From contig CAYRTL010000102.1 of the NCBI GenBank assembly GCA_964427005.1, forward strand, positions 1 through 18,818: a DNA stretch of 18,818 bases, given 5' to 3'. The notes beneath the pieces are model-generated. The model saw nothing but the letters and a program-made list of their open reading frames with translations, was not told the DNA's origin and did not search any database. This stretch comes from JAMXLO01 sp964427005 (lineage in GTDB: Bacteria; Pseudomonadota; Alphaproteobacteria; Acetobacterales; Acetobacteraceae). The stretch's first letter is position 1, and each line of letters begins with the position of its first letter. This document shows positions 6,650 through 14,046 of the stretch, in pieces. The translations under genes and the position numbers were made by a program.

Positions 6650-7984
6650 ATGGTTCCCCGTTACACCAGAGCCGAGATGGAAGTCATCTGGGCGCCGGCC
6701 AATCGCTATCGCATCTGGTTTGAGATCGAGGCGCTGGCGGCAGAGGGCATGGCGCGTATCGGCGCGGTGCCGGAGAACGCCGCGCACAATATCCGCGAGA
6801 AGGGCGGAGCGAAGGTCGCAGCGATCAGCCAGGCCGACATCGAGCGAATCGACGCCATTGAGCGTGAGACACGCCACGACGTGATCGCCTTCCTGACGTG
6901 GCTCGCCGAAGCCATTGGCGAGGACAGCCGCTTCGTACACCTGGGTATGACCAGCTCGGACGTGCTCGACACGTGCCTGTCCGTGCAGCTCACCCAGGCC
7001 GCGGATCTCTTGCTGAAAGACCTCGATGCGGTGCTTGCAGCACTGAAGACACGCGCGCTGGAGCACAAGTACACGCTGACAATCGGCCGCAGTCACGGCA
7101 TCCATGCCGAACCGACCACGTTCGGGCTGAAACTCGCCGGGCACTATGCGGAGTTCGCACGCGACCGCGCGCGTCTGCTTGCGGCGCGATCCGAGGTCGG
7201 CGTCGCTGCGATCAGTGGCCCGGTCGGGACGTTTGCCGCAGTCGATCCGCGCGTGGAGGAATATGTCGCGGAGAAGCTTGGGCTGGCGCCAGAGACAATC
7301 TCCACTCAGGTGATTCCGCGCGACCGCCACGCCACGTTCTTCGCGACGCTTGCGGTGATCGCGTCAGGGATCGAGCGGTTGGCAACCGAGGTGAGGCATC
7401 TCCAGCGCAGCGAAGTGCGCGAGGCCGAGGAGTTCTTCCATCCCGGCCAAAAGGGCTCCTCGTCCATGCCGCACAAGCGCAACCCGGTGCTGAGCGAAAA
7501 CCTCACTGGACTCGCGCGCGTGGTGCGTTCAGCCGTGGTGCCAGCGCTGGAGAATGTCGCGCTCTGGCATGAGCGCGACATCAGCCATTCCAGTGTCGAG
7601 CGAGTGATCGCGCCGGATGCAACAATAGCCCTGGACTTTGCGCTGGCCCGGCTGGCGGGAATGATTCAGCGGCTGGCGGTTTATCCGGAACGCATGACTG
7701 CGAATCTGGAAAGCCTCGGCGGCGTCGTGCATTCCGGCGACGTGCTGCTGGCTTTGGCGCGTGCCGGTATCTCCCGCGAGGACGCCTATGCCATCGTGCA
7801 GCGCCACGCGATGGCGACCTGGGAGAAGCTAGGGACGCCAGAAGGGCGCAGCTTCCGCGACAACCTGCTGGCGGACCCAGAAGTCGCCCATCGGGTACCG
7901 GCGGCGGAGCTGGATGCCGCAATGGACGGACGCACGCATCTCAAACAGGTGGATCTCATCTTCCGGCGCGTATTCGGCGAATAA
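6650..7984 (+). CDS. purB: Adenylosuccinate lyase
   Basis: A 444-residue PurB of the usual bacterial length. It splits SAICAR to AICAR plus fumarate and adenylosuccinate to AMP plus fumarate. The family motifs are intact: TSSD (101-104), SHGIHAEPTTFG with the acid His149, and the mobile signature loop GSSSMPHKRNP (269-279) holding the catalytic serine. The start MVPRYTRAEM is the canonical one. It is divergent from the TerC gene and separated by about 4.7 kb of unrelated genes from purC and the rest of the purine cluster. Its stop is six bases from the convergent stop of the next gene, with no terminator between. Confidence 0.96.
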   Translation: MVPRYTRAEMEVIWAPANRYRIWFEIEALAAEGMARIGAVPENAAHNIREKGGAKVAAISQADIERIDAIERETRHDVIAFLTWLAEAIGEDSRFVHLGMTSSDVLDTCLSVQLTQAADLLLKDLDAVLAALKTRALEHKYTLTIGRSHGIHAEPTTFGLKLAGHYAEFARDRARLLAARSEVGVAAISGPVGTFAAVDPRVEEYVAEKLGLAPETISTQVIPRDRHATFFATLAVIASGIERLATEVRHLQRSEVREAEEFFHPGQKGSSSMPHKRNPVLSENLTGLARVVRSAVVPALENVALWHERDISHSSVERVIAPDATIALDFALARLAGMIQRLAVYPERMTANLESLGGVVHSGDVLLALARAGISREDAYAIVQRHAMATWEKLGTPEGRSFRDNLLADPEVAHRVPAAELDAAMDGRTHLKQVDLIFRRVFGE

Positions 7985-7990
7985 TGCCCG

Positions 7991-8422
7991 CTACGCCTGT
8001 CGGCCGAACGGCGCAATCCGGATGGTCTGCGTCGCCTCCGCGATGCGGCCCTTCATATCCCGGAACGAGACCCGCACCAGGTGCTCGCCTACAGGCAGGA
8101 TGCCTCCATCAAGGTGAATGCCCCAGCCGCTGACGCGCACGTTCGGATGTTGCCGCAGCCTGTCTGTCACATCGACCCAGCCGATGAACTTGTGGATCCA
8201 GACATGCAGGGACGAGAGATCGACCGGAGTATCCGGTGCGGTTACGAAGCTCACGTCAATCGGCGTGTTAGCAAGCTGGCTGCCGTTTTTCAGGCAATCG
8301 GGCAGCACGATGGCCGGACCCACGGAATCCGTCGAGGCGACAGCAGCATGACCCGTCAGGATCAATGCCAGGACCGGAAGGGCAGCAAAAAAGCCGCTCC
8401 TCATACGGGTCTCGTTCTTCAT
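7991..8422 (-). CDS. Putative exported protein of unknown function
   Basis: A 143-residue protein with a clear signal peptide: basic start, hydrophobic run SGFFAALPVLALILTG, and likely cleavage after HAAVA-S. The mature part is small, with one cysteine, and looks beta-rich; its second half (GIHLDGGILPVGEHLVRVSFRDMKGRIAEATQTIRI) resembles a single Ig-like strand pattern as in periplasmic or surface proteins. I cannot name a family. Two starts are possible: Met1 at 8422, where an AGGA directly abuts the ATG and is too close, and Met7 at 8404, which gives a normal signal peptide. It stands alone, converging on purB. Confidence 0.7.
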   Translation of the reverse strand: MKNETRMRSGFFAALPVLALILTGHAAVASTDSVGPAIVLPDCLKNGSQLANTPIDVSFVTAPDTPVDLSSLHVWIHKFIGWVDVTDRLRQHPNVRVSGWGIHLDGGILPVGEHLVRVSFRDMKGRIAEATQTIRIAPFGRQA

Positions 8423-8722
8423 TCCTGAGGCGCCCCCTCAAGCGCGAATTGCAACTCAGATTCGGCGCACCTCGGCGGGCCGAGGCAACGCTCCAAGATA
8501 AACCAAAGTGTCAATACTGGCCTGGCACTTCATGTGGGGCTCGCTGGTCGCTTTGCAACGTTCTTTTTTGGCATTGGTCGGTCGTTGATGATCTAGATCA
8601 ATGCCTCCCCACCCTCCGCGCGTCTAGTTGGGCGCCGTGCAAGAGCAGCGTCTTCAGCCACACGCACACTGGTCAGCGTCCATTGGGGAGGCTGGCAGTC
8701 GAGCCAAACAGGAGTTGCAAAC
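8423..8722. other. Intergenic region between divergent secreted-protein genes
   Basis: These 300 bases separate two genes for exported proteins that point away from each other, so both promoters should lie here. I see no convincing gene. The region holds a run of six T near 8565-8570 and an FNR/CRP-like palindrome at 8588-8601, described separately. A good AGGAG site for the DUF992 gene lies at its right end. Confidence 0.6.
8588..8601. promoter_or_regulatory. FNR-like inverted repeat
   Basis: ATGAT-CTAG-ATCAA differs by one base from the FNR/Anr consensus TTGAT-N4-ATCAA and holds a perfect 12-bp palindrome TGATCTAGATCA. It lies 122 bases before the DUF992 gene and about 166 bases from the divergent exported-protein gene. 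FNR-type regulators act in low oxygen; regulation here is inferred from the site only. Confidence 0.4.
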
Positions 8723-9205
8723 ATGAACTGGAAAGTAAGCTTGGCAGCGGCAACAATCGCCGTCGCCGCGGGGCTATCTGGCCAGCCGGCCTGGTCGCAG
8801 ACCAGCGGCGCCAAGGCCGGCGTGCTCACCTGCAATGTCGAGAGCGGATGGGGTTTCGTGTTCGGATCGTCGCGTGACCTTCGGTGCACCTACGCCGACA
8901 ACAACGGCAAGAGCGAGCGCTACACCGGTCATATCGACAAGTTCGGCGTCGATATCGGCTACCATGCGGGCGGGATTATCGCCTGGGCCGTGCTGGCACC
9001 GACCAGCGATGTCGGCAAGGGCGCGCTTGCCGGCACCTATGGCGGCGTGACGGCCAGTGCTGCATTCGGCCCCGGCGTGGGCGGCAACCTGCTGGTCGGC
9101 GGCTCCAACCGCACAGTCTCGCTGCAGCCGTTGAGTGTTGAGGGCATGGCTGGCCTGAACGTCGCGGGCGGCATCGCGGCCATCGTGTTGAACCAGACGG
9201 AATAA
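8723..9205 (+). CDS. DUF992 family exported protein
   Basis: A 160-residue protein of the DUF992 family, found mainly in Alphaproteobacteria and of unknown function. A signal peptide covers about residues 1-25 (cleavage near AWSQ). The mature protein has the family features: AGVLTCNVESGWGFVFGSSRDLRCTY with two cysteines that probably form a disulfide, then YTGHIDKFGVDIGY, a glycine- and alanine-rich centre, and a closing LNVAGGIAAIVL hydrophobic strand. It should be periplasmic or outer-membrane attached. AGGAG at eight bases before the ATG supports the start. It is a single-gene unit closed by a strong terminator, with a possible FNR-type site upstream. Confidence 0.87.
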   Translation: MNWKVSLAAATIAVAAGLSGQPAWSQTSGAKAGVLTCNVESGWGFVFGSSRDLRCTYADNNGKSERYTGHIDKFGVDIGYHAGGIIAWAVLAPTSDVGKGALAGTYGGVTASAAFGPGVGGNLLVGGSNRTVSLQPLSVEGMAGLNVAGGIAAIVLNQTE

Positions 9206-9240
9206 GGCGCCGAACCGGCCTGCCGCCGTCTGCGGACGTG

Positions 9241-9266
9241 AAGGCCCCGCCAAACGGTGGGGCTTT
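9241..9266 (+). terminator. Intrinsic terminator after the DUF992 gene
   Basis: AAGGCCCCGCC-AAAC-GGTGGGGCTTT forms an 11-bp stem (two G-T pairs) with a four-base loop. It lies 36 bases past the stop of the DUF992 gene and ends in a short T run. The arms also place As before and Ts after, so it may work in both directions. Confidence 0.75.
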
Positions 9267-9341
9267 CATCGTCCTGTTGTCTGAGTCTGGCCCGATCTGG
9301 TGCGCGCTCTGGCGTCGTGCAGGTAACGGAAGTGACGTGCC

Positions 9342-9968
9342 ATGCGGAAGTTGCGCCGTCGAACGAGCTGGCTGCTCATCACAGGTGCCGTCTTATCGGG
9401 GGCCGGCATCACCCGATTGGTGAAGTCGCAGGACTCACTGAGCGTCCCCCAGGCAAAGCAGTTCATACAAGCGTCGGGCGACTTGCTCGTCGGCATATTG
9501 AACGGAGCCAGCGACTGGCCGGAGAAGCGTCGCCTGATGGAGGCGCTGATCAGCGAGAGAATGGATGTCTACGGGATAGCGAGATTCGCAATTGGCCGCT
9601 TCTGGCATGACGCGAATGACCGGCAGCGCGACGAGTATATGCGCCTGTTCCCTCTCGTTCTCATCAGCAAGATCAGCAAGATATTCGGCTCATATCAGGG
9701 CGTGAAGTTCGTCATTGATCGCGGCTTGCGCATCGATGACAGCGTCGAAGTCTGGACCACTGTCTTCCGGCCGAATGTTCCGTTGCAGCAGGTCAGTTGG
9801 GTCATCGGCACGGTCCGCGGCGCGATCAAAATCGTCGACATCATGGCCGAGGGCGCCAGCCTGCGGATTGTGCAGCGCGATAACTGCGTGAGCTTTCTCA
9901 CCCAGAACAACAATAATATTCAGGCTCTGCTCGAGGCGCTGCGGCACGAAGCCGAACTTGCCTCGTAG
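9342..9968 (+). CDS. MlaC/Ttg2D-family phospholipid-binding protein
   Basis: A 208-residue periplasmic protein of the MlaC (Ttg2D, toluene tolerance) family. An N-terminal basic and hydrophobic segment (about 3-24) serves as signal peptide or anchor. The core signature MDVYGIARFAIGRFW (74-88) followed by DRQRDEYMRLFPLVLI is characteristic. MlaC carries phospholipids between the outer membrane and an inner-membrane ABC transporter; a related member, HpnM, belongs to hopanoid clusters. None of the usual partners (MlaA, MlaB, MlaD, MlaE, MlaF) or hopanoid genes is in the window, so this is an orphan copy whose cargo is uncertain. Start chosen at the ATG with GGAAGTG upstream. Confidence 0.85.
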   Translation: MRKLRRRTSWLLITGAVLSGAGITRLVKSQDSLSVPQAKQFIQASGDLLVGILNGASDWPEKRRLMEALISERMDVYGIARFAIGRFWHDANDRQRDEYMRLFPLVLISKISKIFGSYQGVKFVIDRGLRIDDSVEVWTTVFRPNVPLQQVSWVIGTVRGAIKIVDIMAEGASLRIVQRDNCVSFLTQNNNNIQALLEALRHEAELAS

Positions 9969-9976
9969 GCGCTGCT

Positions 9977-9995
9977 GCCGGCCGAGCTGGCCGGT
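9977..9995 (+). other. GC-rich hairpin after the MlaC-like gene
   Basis: GCCGGCC and GGCCGGT pair as a 7-bp stem (one G-T pair) around GAGCT, nine bases past the stop. No T run follows, so it is only a weak terminator candidate. Confidence 0.35.
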
Positions 9996-10065
9996 GGCGC
10001 CAGACTTAATCGGTTGTTGGTAAGTTTAAGCCAATGCTGCGGGCTCGACACGAGACAGCGTAGCC

Positions 10066-11769
10066 ATGAACATCCTCAGTCGCCTGAAGTTCCGCACCAA
10101 GCTGACCCTGTTGCTTGGACTTTGCAGTCTGGCCCTCGTCCTATGCATTGGCGCGGCCGCGTCTCTGATGCAGCGCCGAATGTTCGACGACAGGGTGGAC
10201 AAGCTGCGCGTCATCGTGGAGTCCACGATCGGCATTGCTCGATCGCTGGAGAACCGGGTTGCCGCGGGTCAGCTCACGCGCGACCAGGCGTTGAGGCTGC
10301 TCCGCGACGACATTCACGCCATACGGTTCGATGCCGGCCAAGGTTATCTGACTGTCCAGGCCGATGATGCGAATGGGCAAAGCATCATGTTGGCGCATGG
10401 TGTCGATCCGAGCCGCGAAGACAAGCCATCCACGGCAAGGGACAGCGAGGGGCGATCCATCGGCGCCTTGATCCTTCAGGCATTGCAGGGTGGAAACAGC
10501 GGTATCGTCAGTTACCTGTTCCCGAAGCCTGGCCAGACGGTGGCGGTGCGCAAGGTGGCGTATGTCGGGTTGTTCGCGCCGTGGAAGGCAACGTTCCTCG
10601 CGGGCGCGTACACTGACGACCTGGATGCCGACTTCCAAACCATGTGGCAACGCTTGGCGTCGATAGGCGGAGTGATCCTGTTGGTAACTCTGCTTGCCGC
10701 CTGGCTGATCAACCGCGACATCACCGGCTCGCTGGGTACGCTCCGCACCGCAATGGAGCGGCTGGCGAGAGGTGAACTCGGCATCGCGATTCCCGGCGCC
10801 GACCGCCACGACGAGATCGGCGCTATGGCTGCTGCAGTGATCGTGTTCAAGGACAGCATGACAGAGGCCGAGCGTCTGCGTGCCGACCAGGAGTCACTCA
10901 AGACCCAGGCCGCGACCGAACGGAAAGCGGCCCTGCATCAGATGGCCGACGGGTTTGAAAGCAAGATCGGTCACCTGGTTGGCATGCTCTCCTCAGGTTC
11001 CACAGAGCTGCAGGCTACGGCACAGTCAATGACCAGCGTGGCGAACCAAAGCAACGACCAGGCCGGGGCTGTCGCTTCGGCTGCGGAGGAAGCAAGCGCC
11101 GGCTTGCAGACCGTGGCTTCGGCCGCCGAGGAACTCAATGCCTCCATCGGGGAGATCACCCGCCAAGTGGCACAGTCATCGCAAATCACCGGAAAAGCCG
11201 TGAATGACGCCAAGCGCACCGATGCCATCGTGCACGCGTTGGCTGAAGCGGCGGAAAAGATCGGTGCCGTCGTAGGTCTGATCAATAACATCGCCAGCCA
11301 AACCAATCTGCTCGCCCTGAACGCGACGATAGAAGCCGCACGCGCTGGGGAAGCGGGAAAGGGCTTCGCAGTGGTAGCGGCCGAGGTGAAGAATCTGGCC
11401 AGCCAGACCGGCAGGGCAACAGAAGAGATCGACACTCAGATCGGCCAAATGCAGGCTGCGACCAAGGAAGCGGTCGAAGCGATTCGAGGCATCTCTGTGA
11501 CGATAGAGGAGGTCAATACGATCGCAGCCGCCATCGCCGCGGCAGTGGAGGAGCAGGGGGCGGCCACTTCGGAGATCGCGCGCAACGTGCAGCAGACCAC
11601 CCAAGCGGCGCAGGAGGTGACGTCGAGCATCAGCGGCGTGAGCCAGGCGGCGAGCGAGACCGGCAAGGCGGCAGACCTGGTGCTGACCGCTGCATCCAAC
11701 CTCTCGCAGCAGGCTGAACAACTCTCGAGCGAGGTGAATACATTCGTTGCGGGTGTCAGGGCGGCATAG
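10066..11769 (+). CDS. Methyl-accepting chemotaxis protein
   Basis: A 567-residue transmembrane chemoreceptor. Order of parts: first membrane helix (about 12-35), a periplasmic single-Cache sensor domain (about 36-190, with GQGYLTVQADDANGQSIMLAHG), second membrane helix (about 196-216), HAMP linker (about 213-265) and a long cytoplasmic signalling coiled coil (about 290-567). The kinase-contact tip is intact: INNIASQTNLLALNATIEAA then RAGEAGKGFAVVAAEV, near residues 405-435. It would detect a small ligand and pass the signal to CheA through CheW; the ligand is unknown. No CheR-docking pentapeptide is seen at the C-terminus, which ends FVAGVRAA. No other chemotaxis genes are in view. The ribosome site is weak. 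Confidence 0.94.
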   Translation: MNILSRLKFRTKLTLLLGLCSLALVLCIGAAASLMQRRMFDDRVDKLRVIVESTIGIARSLENRVAAGQLTRDQALRLLRDDIHAIRFDAGQGYLTVQADDANGQSIMLAHGVDPSREDKPSTARDSEGRSIGALILQALQGGNSGIVSYLFPKPGQTVAVRKVAYVGLFAPWKATFLAGAYTDDLDADFQTMWQRLASIGGVILLVTLLAAWLINRDITGSLGTLRTAMERLARGELGIAIPGADRHDEIGAMAAAVIVFKDSMTEAERLRADQESLKTQAATERKAALHQMADGFESKIGHLVGMLSSGSTELQATAQSMTSVANQSNDQAGAVASAAEEASAGLQTVASAAEELNASIGEITRQVAQSSQITGKAVNDAKRTDAIVHALAEAAEKIGAVVGLINNIASQTNLLALNATIEAARAGEAGKGFAVVAAEVKNLASQTGRATEEIDTQIGQMQAATKEAVEAIRGISVTIEEVNTIAAAIAAAVEEQGAATSEIARNVQQTTQAAQEVTSSISGVSQAASETGKAADLVLTAASNLSQQAEQLSSEVNTFVAGVRAA

Positions 11770-11835
11770 CCCCTGAGCCCACGCGCATACGCAATTTTTG
11801 CGGTGTCGCATCCCTTGGGGTAAGCCGCCGCGGCG

Positions 11836-12552
11836 ATGTGCACTGTCGTCGTCCTGATCCGCCCTGGCCATGCGTGGCCGCTGGTTCTCGCCGCCAATCG
11901 CGATGAGATGCTGGACCGGGCCTGGGACCCCCCTGCGTCCCACTGGCCTGACCGGCCGAGGGTGATCGCTGGGCGAGACCGTTCCGGTGGGGGTACCTGG
12001 CTGGGCGTCAACGGAGCGGGTGTCGTCGCGGCGGTGCTGAACCGGCCCGGCAGTTTGGGGCCTGCAGCCGGCAAGCGCAGCCGGGGCGAGTTGCCACTGC
12101 TGGCCCTGGAAAAGGACACGGCAATCGAGGCCGCGGCCGCTGTCGCCTGCCTGAATGCAGCGGAGTGGCGGAGCTTCAATCTCGTCCTGGCTGATACGTC
12201 AGGCGCGATATTCATCCGTGGTCTTGGGCATGGCCGCCCACAGGCTCAGCCGCTGCTTCCCGGACTGCACATGGTCACGGCGCACGATCCGGACGATCCG
12301 GAGAGTCCACGCGTCGCGCGGCATCTCGCCCGCTTCCGGGCTGCTACTCCCCCTGAACCCGGCAACTGGCGCGCCTGGCAGGAAATCCTCGCAGACCGGT
12401 CCGGCCCGCCGGGCGAGCAGATCAACGTAACGCCTCGCGGTGGCTTCGGGACGGTATGTTCGTCACTGCTGGCGATCCCCAGGGCCGGCTCCCCCGTCTG
12501 GCTGTTCGCAGCCGGCCCACCCCACGAGGCGCCGTTCACGCCCGTGCGCTGA
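11836..12552 (+). CDS. NRDE family (TANGO2-like) protein
   Basis: A 238-residue member of the NRDE family, related to eukaryotic TANGO2. The diagnostic NRDE motif is at residues 21-24 in LVLAANRDEMLDR. Other family marks are the N-terminal MCT, GRDRSGGGTWLGVN and VAAVLNRPG. Cys2 would become the N-terminal residue after loss of Met, as in N-terminal nucleophile hydrolases, to which the fold is related; that activity is inferred. The biological role is unsettled; TANGO2 has been tied to haem and lipid handling. No strong ribosome site is seen. The stop is 97 bases before purC, with a promoter-like pair in between. Confidence 0.85.
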   Translation: MCTVVVLIRPGHAWPLVLAANRDEMLDRAWDPPASHWPDRPRVIAGRDRSGGGTWLGVNGAGVVAAVLNRPGSLGPAAGKRSRGELPLLALEKDTAIEAAAAVACLNAAEWRSFNLVLADTSGAIFIRGLGHGRPQAQPLLPGLHMVTAHDPDDPESPRVARHLARFRAATPPEPGNWRAWQEILADRSGPPGEQINVTPRGGFGTVCSSLLAIPRAGSPVWLFAAGPPHEAPFTPVR

Positions 12553-12562
12553 CCCCCTGGCA

Positions 12563-12591
12563 TGGCGGCCCAGGCCATGCGCTGCTATATC
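12563..12591 (+). promoter_or_regulatory. Possible promoter of the purC operon
   Basis: TGGCGG and TATATC are separated by 17 bases, ending 57 bases before the purC start. The same arrangement (TGGCAG, 17 bases, TATATC) occurs before purL. The -35 box is a poor match to TTGACA, so the support is mainly the recurrence. A 7-bp inverted repeat GCATGGC/GCCATGC (12560-12580) overlaps it and could be an operator. Confidence 0.35.
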
Positions 12592-12648
12592 CGCCGCAGC
12601 CATCCCACCCTTGGGGCGGGACGGCGCAGCGCCCAAAAGGGGATCGTT

Positions 12649-13413
12649 ATGGCCCGCCGCCGCCAGCTCTACGAAGGCAAAGCCAAGATCCTGTTCGAGG
12701 GGCCGGAACCCGGCACACTCGTGCAGTATTTCAAGGACGACGCGACGGCGTTCAATGCCCAGAAGAAGGGCGTGATCACCGGCAAGGGCGTGCTGAACAA
12801 CCGCATCAGCGAGTATCTCATGATGCGGCTGGCGGAGATCGGCATTCCCACCCATTTCGTGCGCCGGCTGAACATGCGCGAGCAGCTCATCCGCGAGGTA
12901 GAGATCATCCCCCTGGAGGTGGTCGTGCGGAATGTGGCGGCGGGGAGCCTGTCGAAGCGGCTTGGCATCCCGGAGGGCACCCGGCTGCCGCGCTCGATCA
13001 TCGAGTATTACTACAAGAACGACGCACTCGAGGACCCGATGGTGTCCGAAGAGCACATCACCTGCTTCGGCTGGGCCAATACCGCGGACCTGGACGACAT
13101 CGTGGCGCTGACGCTGCGGATCAACGACTTCCTGACCGGCCTGTTTCTCGGCGTGGGCATCACGCTGGTGGACTTCAAGCTGGAGTTCGGCCGGCTGTGG
13201 GAGAACGAGGAGATGCGTATTGTCCTGGCCGACGAGATCAGTCCCGACAACTGCCGGCTGTGGGACTCGAAGACGAATGAGAAGATGGACAAGGATCGCT
13301 TCCGCCGGGACCTGGGCAAGGTGGAGGAGGCGTATCAGGAGGTCGCCAAACGGCTGGGCATCCTGCCGGAGGCCGGCGTGCGCGACATGAAGGGCCCGGA
13401 GCTGATGCAGTGA
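12649..13413 (+). CDS. purC: Phosphoribosylaminoimidazole-succinocarboxamide (SAICAR) synthase
   Basis: A 254-residue PurC, normal length for the bacterial form. It joins CAIR and aspartate using ATP to give SAICAR, the substrate of PurB. Motifs: LYEGKAK (7-13), EIIPLEVVVRN (85-95), GSLSKR, DFKLEFG (175-181) and LADEISPDNCRLWD (193-206), which bind nucleotide, substrate and metal. The start at 12649 is chosen because AAAGGGG lies eight bases upstream and the protein then opens MARRRQLYEGK as in homologues; a frame-open ATG at 12562 would add 29 residues of no family character. The TGA stop overlaps the GTG start of purS (GTGA), showing tight coupling. Confidence 0.96.
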   Translation: MARRRQLYEGKAKILFEGPEPGTLVQYFKDDATAFNAQKKGVITGKGVLNNRISEYLMMRLAEIGIPTHFVRRLNMREQLIREVEIIPLEVVVRNVAAGSLSKRLGIPEGTRLPRSIIEYYYKNDALEDPMVSEEHITCFGWANTADLDDIVALTLRINDFLTGLFLGVGITLVDFKLEFGRLWENEEMRIVLADEISPDNCRLWDSKTNEKMDKDRFRRDLGKVEEAYQEVAKRLGILPEAGVRDMKGPELMQ

Positions 13414-13652
13414 AGGCCACTGTGACTGTGATGCTGAAGCCGGGCGTGCTGGATCCACAGGGCAAGGCTATCGGCCACGCCTTGCACACGCTGGGTTTTG
13501 GCAATGTCGGCGAGGTTCGGGCCGGGAAGGTGATCGAGTTGGAGTTGGCGGAGAGCGATCCGGATCGCGCCCGTGCCGCCGCCGAAGAGATGGCGCGGAG
13601 GTTGTTGGCGAACACGGTGATCGAGAGCTTCCGGGTGTCGGTGGATGGGTAA
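13410..13652 (+). CDS. purS: FGAM synthase subunit PurS
   Basis: An 80-residue PurS starting at GTG and overlapping the purC stop. It opens KATVTVMLKPGVLDPQGKAI, then GHALHTLGFGNVGEVRAGKVIELEL and ends VIESFRVSVDG, all typical of the family. PurS forms a dimer that bridges PurQ and small PurL so that ammonia released from glutamine reaches the synthetase site. In this operon purS is separated from purQ by a palindromic repeat and a small unrelated gene, although PurS and PurQ are usually encoded next to each other. Confidence 0.95.
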   Translation: MKATVTVMLKPGVLDPQGKAIGHALHTLGFGNVGEVRAGKVIELELAESDPDRARAAAEEMARRLLANTVIESFRVSVDG

Positions 13653-14046
13653 CGTATGGCTGTCATTGCGAGGAGCGCAGCGACGAAGCAAACTCGTTGG
13701 GGATTGCTTAGTCGCTGCGCGCCGCGCAATGACCGTGGGGGTGGGCGTCGCCCACGCGCAGCCAGCCTCTGCCTGGAAGCCGATGACCTCCAAGCAGCTT
13801 GCCGCCGCGTGCCATGCTTCGGACCCTGCGCAGCACGCTACCTGTGTGGGCTACGTGGCCGGCGTTTACGATCTGCAATTTGCGCCCCAGCCACCGCGTG
13901 GCATCTGCCCGCCGTCCGACTTTACGCCTGACCTGCTGGCGCAGGTGGTCACCGCCTACGCCGACACCCATGAGGATGGACCGGCTCCAGCCGCTATCGG
14001 CCAGGCCATCGTTCGCTTCTTCCCTTGCCCCGAGCAGCGCCGATGA
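13645..14046 (+). CDS. Rap1a/Tai-like small protein; N-terminus altered by a repeat
   Basis: The C-terminal 87 residues (from MTSKQLAAACHASDPAQHATCVGYVAGVYD to FFPCPEQRR) look like the Rap1a/Tai family, small secreted proteins with conserved cysteines. Founding members neutralise type VI amidase effectors, but most have no known role. The open frame starts at ATG 13645, overlapping the purS stop, and its first 29 codons read through a palindromic repeat (13662-13733). An alternative ATG at 13729 is itself the last bases of the repeat and leaves only VGVGVAHA-QPASA, the tail of a signal peptide with an AHA cleavage site but no proper hydrophobic core. So the export signal looks damaged. The stop overlaps the purQ ATG by four bases, so translation here probably matters for purQ. 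The start is uncertain. Confidence 0.7.
   Translation: MGNVWLSLRGAQRRSKLVGDCLVAARRAMTVGVGVAHAQPASAWKPMTSKQLAAACHASDPAQHATCVGYVAGVYDLQFAPQPPRGICPPSDFTPDLLAQVVTAYADTHEDGPAPAAIGQAIVRFFPCPEQRR
13662..13733. repeat. Palindromic repeat inside the purine operon
   Basis: Arms 13662-13691 and 13704-13733 pair at 27 of 30 positions around a 12-base loop. The arms begin GTCATTGCGAGGAGCGCAGC, a sequence I recall as a common dispersed repeat in alphaproteobacterial genomes. It begins nine bases after the purS stop and runs into the Rap1a-like gene. In the mRNA it would form a long stable hairpin between purS and purQ. Confidence 0.85.

Noticed and set aside
11790..11802. CGCAATTTTTGCG hairpin after the chemoreceptor gene
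   Set aside because: The stem is only five bases and no T run follows the hairpin, so it is not a convincing terminator.
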